Assembly (NCBI RefSeq): GCF_015686655.1
Contig: NZ_JADPMP010000003.1
Location: 305,559-369,558, forward strand
Length of the DNA: 64,000 nucleotides
Direction: 5' to 3'
Source: Pontibacter sp. FD36
GTDB taxonomy: Bacteria; Bacteroidota; Bacteroidia; Cytophagales; Hymenobacteraceae
In this document: piece by piece, positions 63,866 through 64,000 of the stretch
Position numbering within the stretch: the stretch's first letter is position 1
Layout: the number at the start of each line of letters is the position of its first letter
Made by a program: the position numbers and the translations under genes
Notes under the pieces: model-generated
Seen by the model: the letters and a program-made list of their open reading frames with translations, nothing else
Database searches by the model: none
Told to the model about the DNA's origin: nothing

Positions 63866-64000
63866 TATAGTTTCGCCTGTGCGGCGGGCACTATTTGCCC
63901 TAGCCGGGCGGGCCTTACTTTTTTCCTTGATGAAAAAAGTAAGCAAAAAAATCAAGACGCTCCAAACTCGCTGAACGCTCAAACAGTGGAGCGCCGAAAA
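63866..64000. repeat. Dispersed intergenic repeat element at the window end
   Basis: It begins with TATAGTTTCGCCTGTGCGGC and GGG, whose exact reverse complement is at 36435-36457. It continues with a hairpin TTACTTTTTTC-CTTGAT-GAAAAAAGTAA near 63914-63941 and a conserved-looking tract that runs to the edge. No gene is visible here. Similar TTACTTTTTT...AAAAAAGTAAGCAAAAAAATCAAG tracts are, as far as I recall, repeated between genes in related genomes. Confidence 0.7.

Overview
The window reads as chromosome of a Bacteroidota member, most likely order Cytophagales and close to Pontibacter/Hymenobacteraceae (inference from gene content, from lipoprotein-rich envelope genes, from the tRNA promoters that match the Bacteroidota -33/-7 pattern with a TAnnTTTG box, and from the lack of clear Shine-Dalgarno sequences). 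Base composition is moderate (about half G+C by eye) and coding density is high. There is no phage, no complete insertion sequence and no CRISPR array.

Layout. 1-2277: biotin genes bioF (cut by the window edge) and bioB, minus strand. 2585-4530: a multi-pass membrane protein and an RhlE-type DEAD-box helicase. 4676-10144: minus-strand block with a GH13 TreS-like hydrolase, a GNAT acetyltransferase, an exported MORN-repeat protein, a HEAT-like protein and a thiolase. 10428-16497: an exported S9 peptidase, then a TldD/TldE pair. 16569-19815: small metabolic genes (PaaI-type thioesterase, YjdM/PhnA zinc ribbon, SRPBCC, VOC) and a TetR regulator with a thioesterase, each preceded by the same 17-bp operator-like site. 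19870-21803: TPR and VWA proteins of the Bat type. 22123-22544: tRNA-Ser(GCU), tRNA-Pro(UGG) and tRNA-Arg(UCU). 22935-25334: a two-gene restriction-modification module made of a type III-like Mod methyltransferase and a small PD-(D/E)XK nuclease with no Res helicase. 25508-28657: cupin, an SCO/cytochrome c/lipoprotein operon, DUF2267 and DUF486. 29104-31062: gyrB. 31147-33954: CPBP protease, DUF302, a PagL-like protein and a DUF5996 remnant. 34224-37486: ppk1 and ppx. 37588-40508: an M23 peptidase, an L,D-transpeptidase-like protein and a redoxin.

40661-61588 is a large alpha-glucan and trehalose cluster: malQ, treY, a GH57 enzyme and treZ on the minus strand; glgE, a treS-maltokinase fusion and glgB on the plus strand from a shared divergent region; then, after a UPF0316 protein and a mechanosensitive channel, an otsA-otsB fusion. 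Together these can make trehalose from glucan (TreY/TreZ), interconvert it with maltose and send it to glucan as maltose-1-phosphate (TreS-Mak, GlgE, GlgB), and make trehalose-6-phosphate (OtsA). The OtsB half has lost the catalytic nucleophile Asp. The window ends with a small membrane protein, xseB, xseA and a dispersed intergenic repeat.

The most striking signal not explained by genes is an 8-base word, TATACCTG/CAGGTATA, found by eye at about 60 places in coding and non-coding DNA, in both orientations, against about 2 expected by chance. It is half of the palindrome CAGGTATACCTG, which occurs intact at 32184 and 43867. Its density and its inverted intergenic pairs resemble DNA-uptake-type or other genome-wide signal words.
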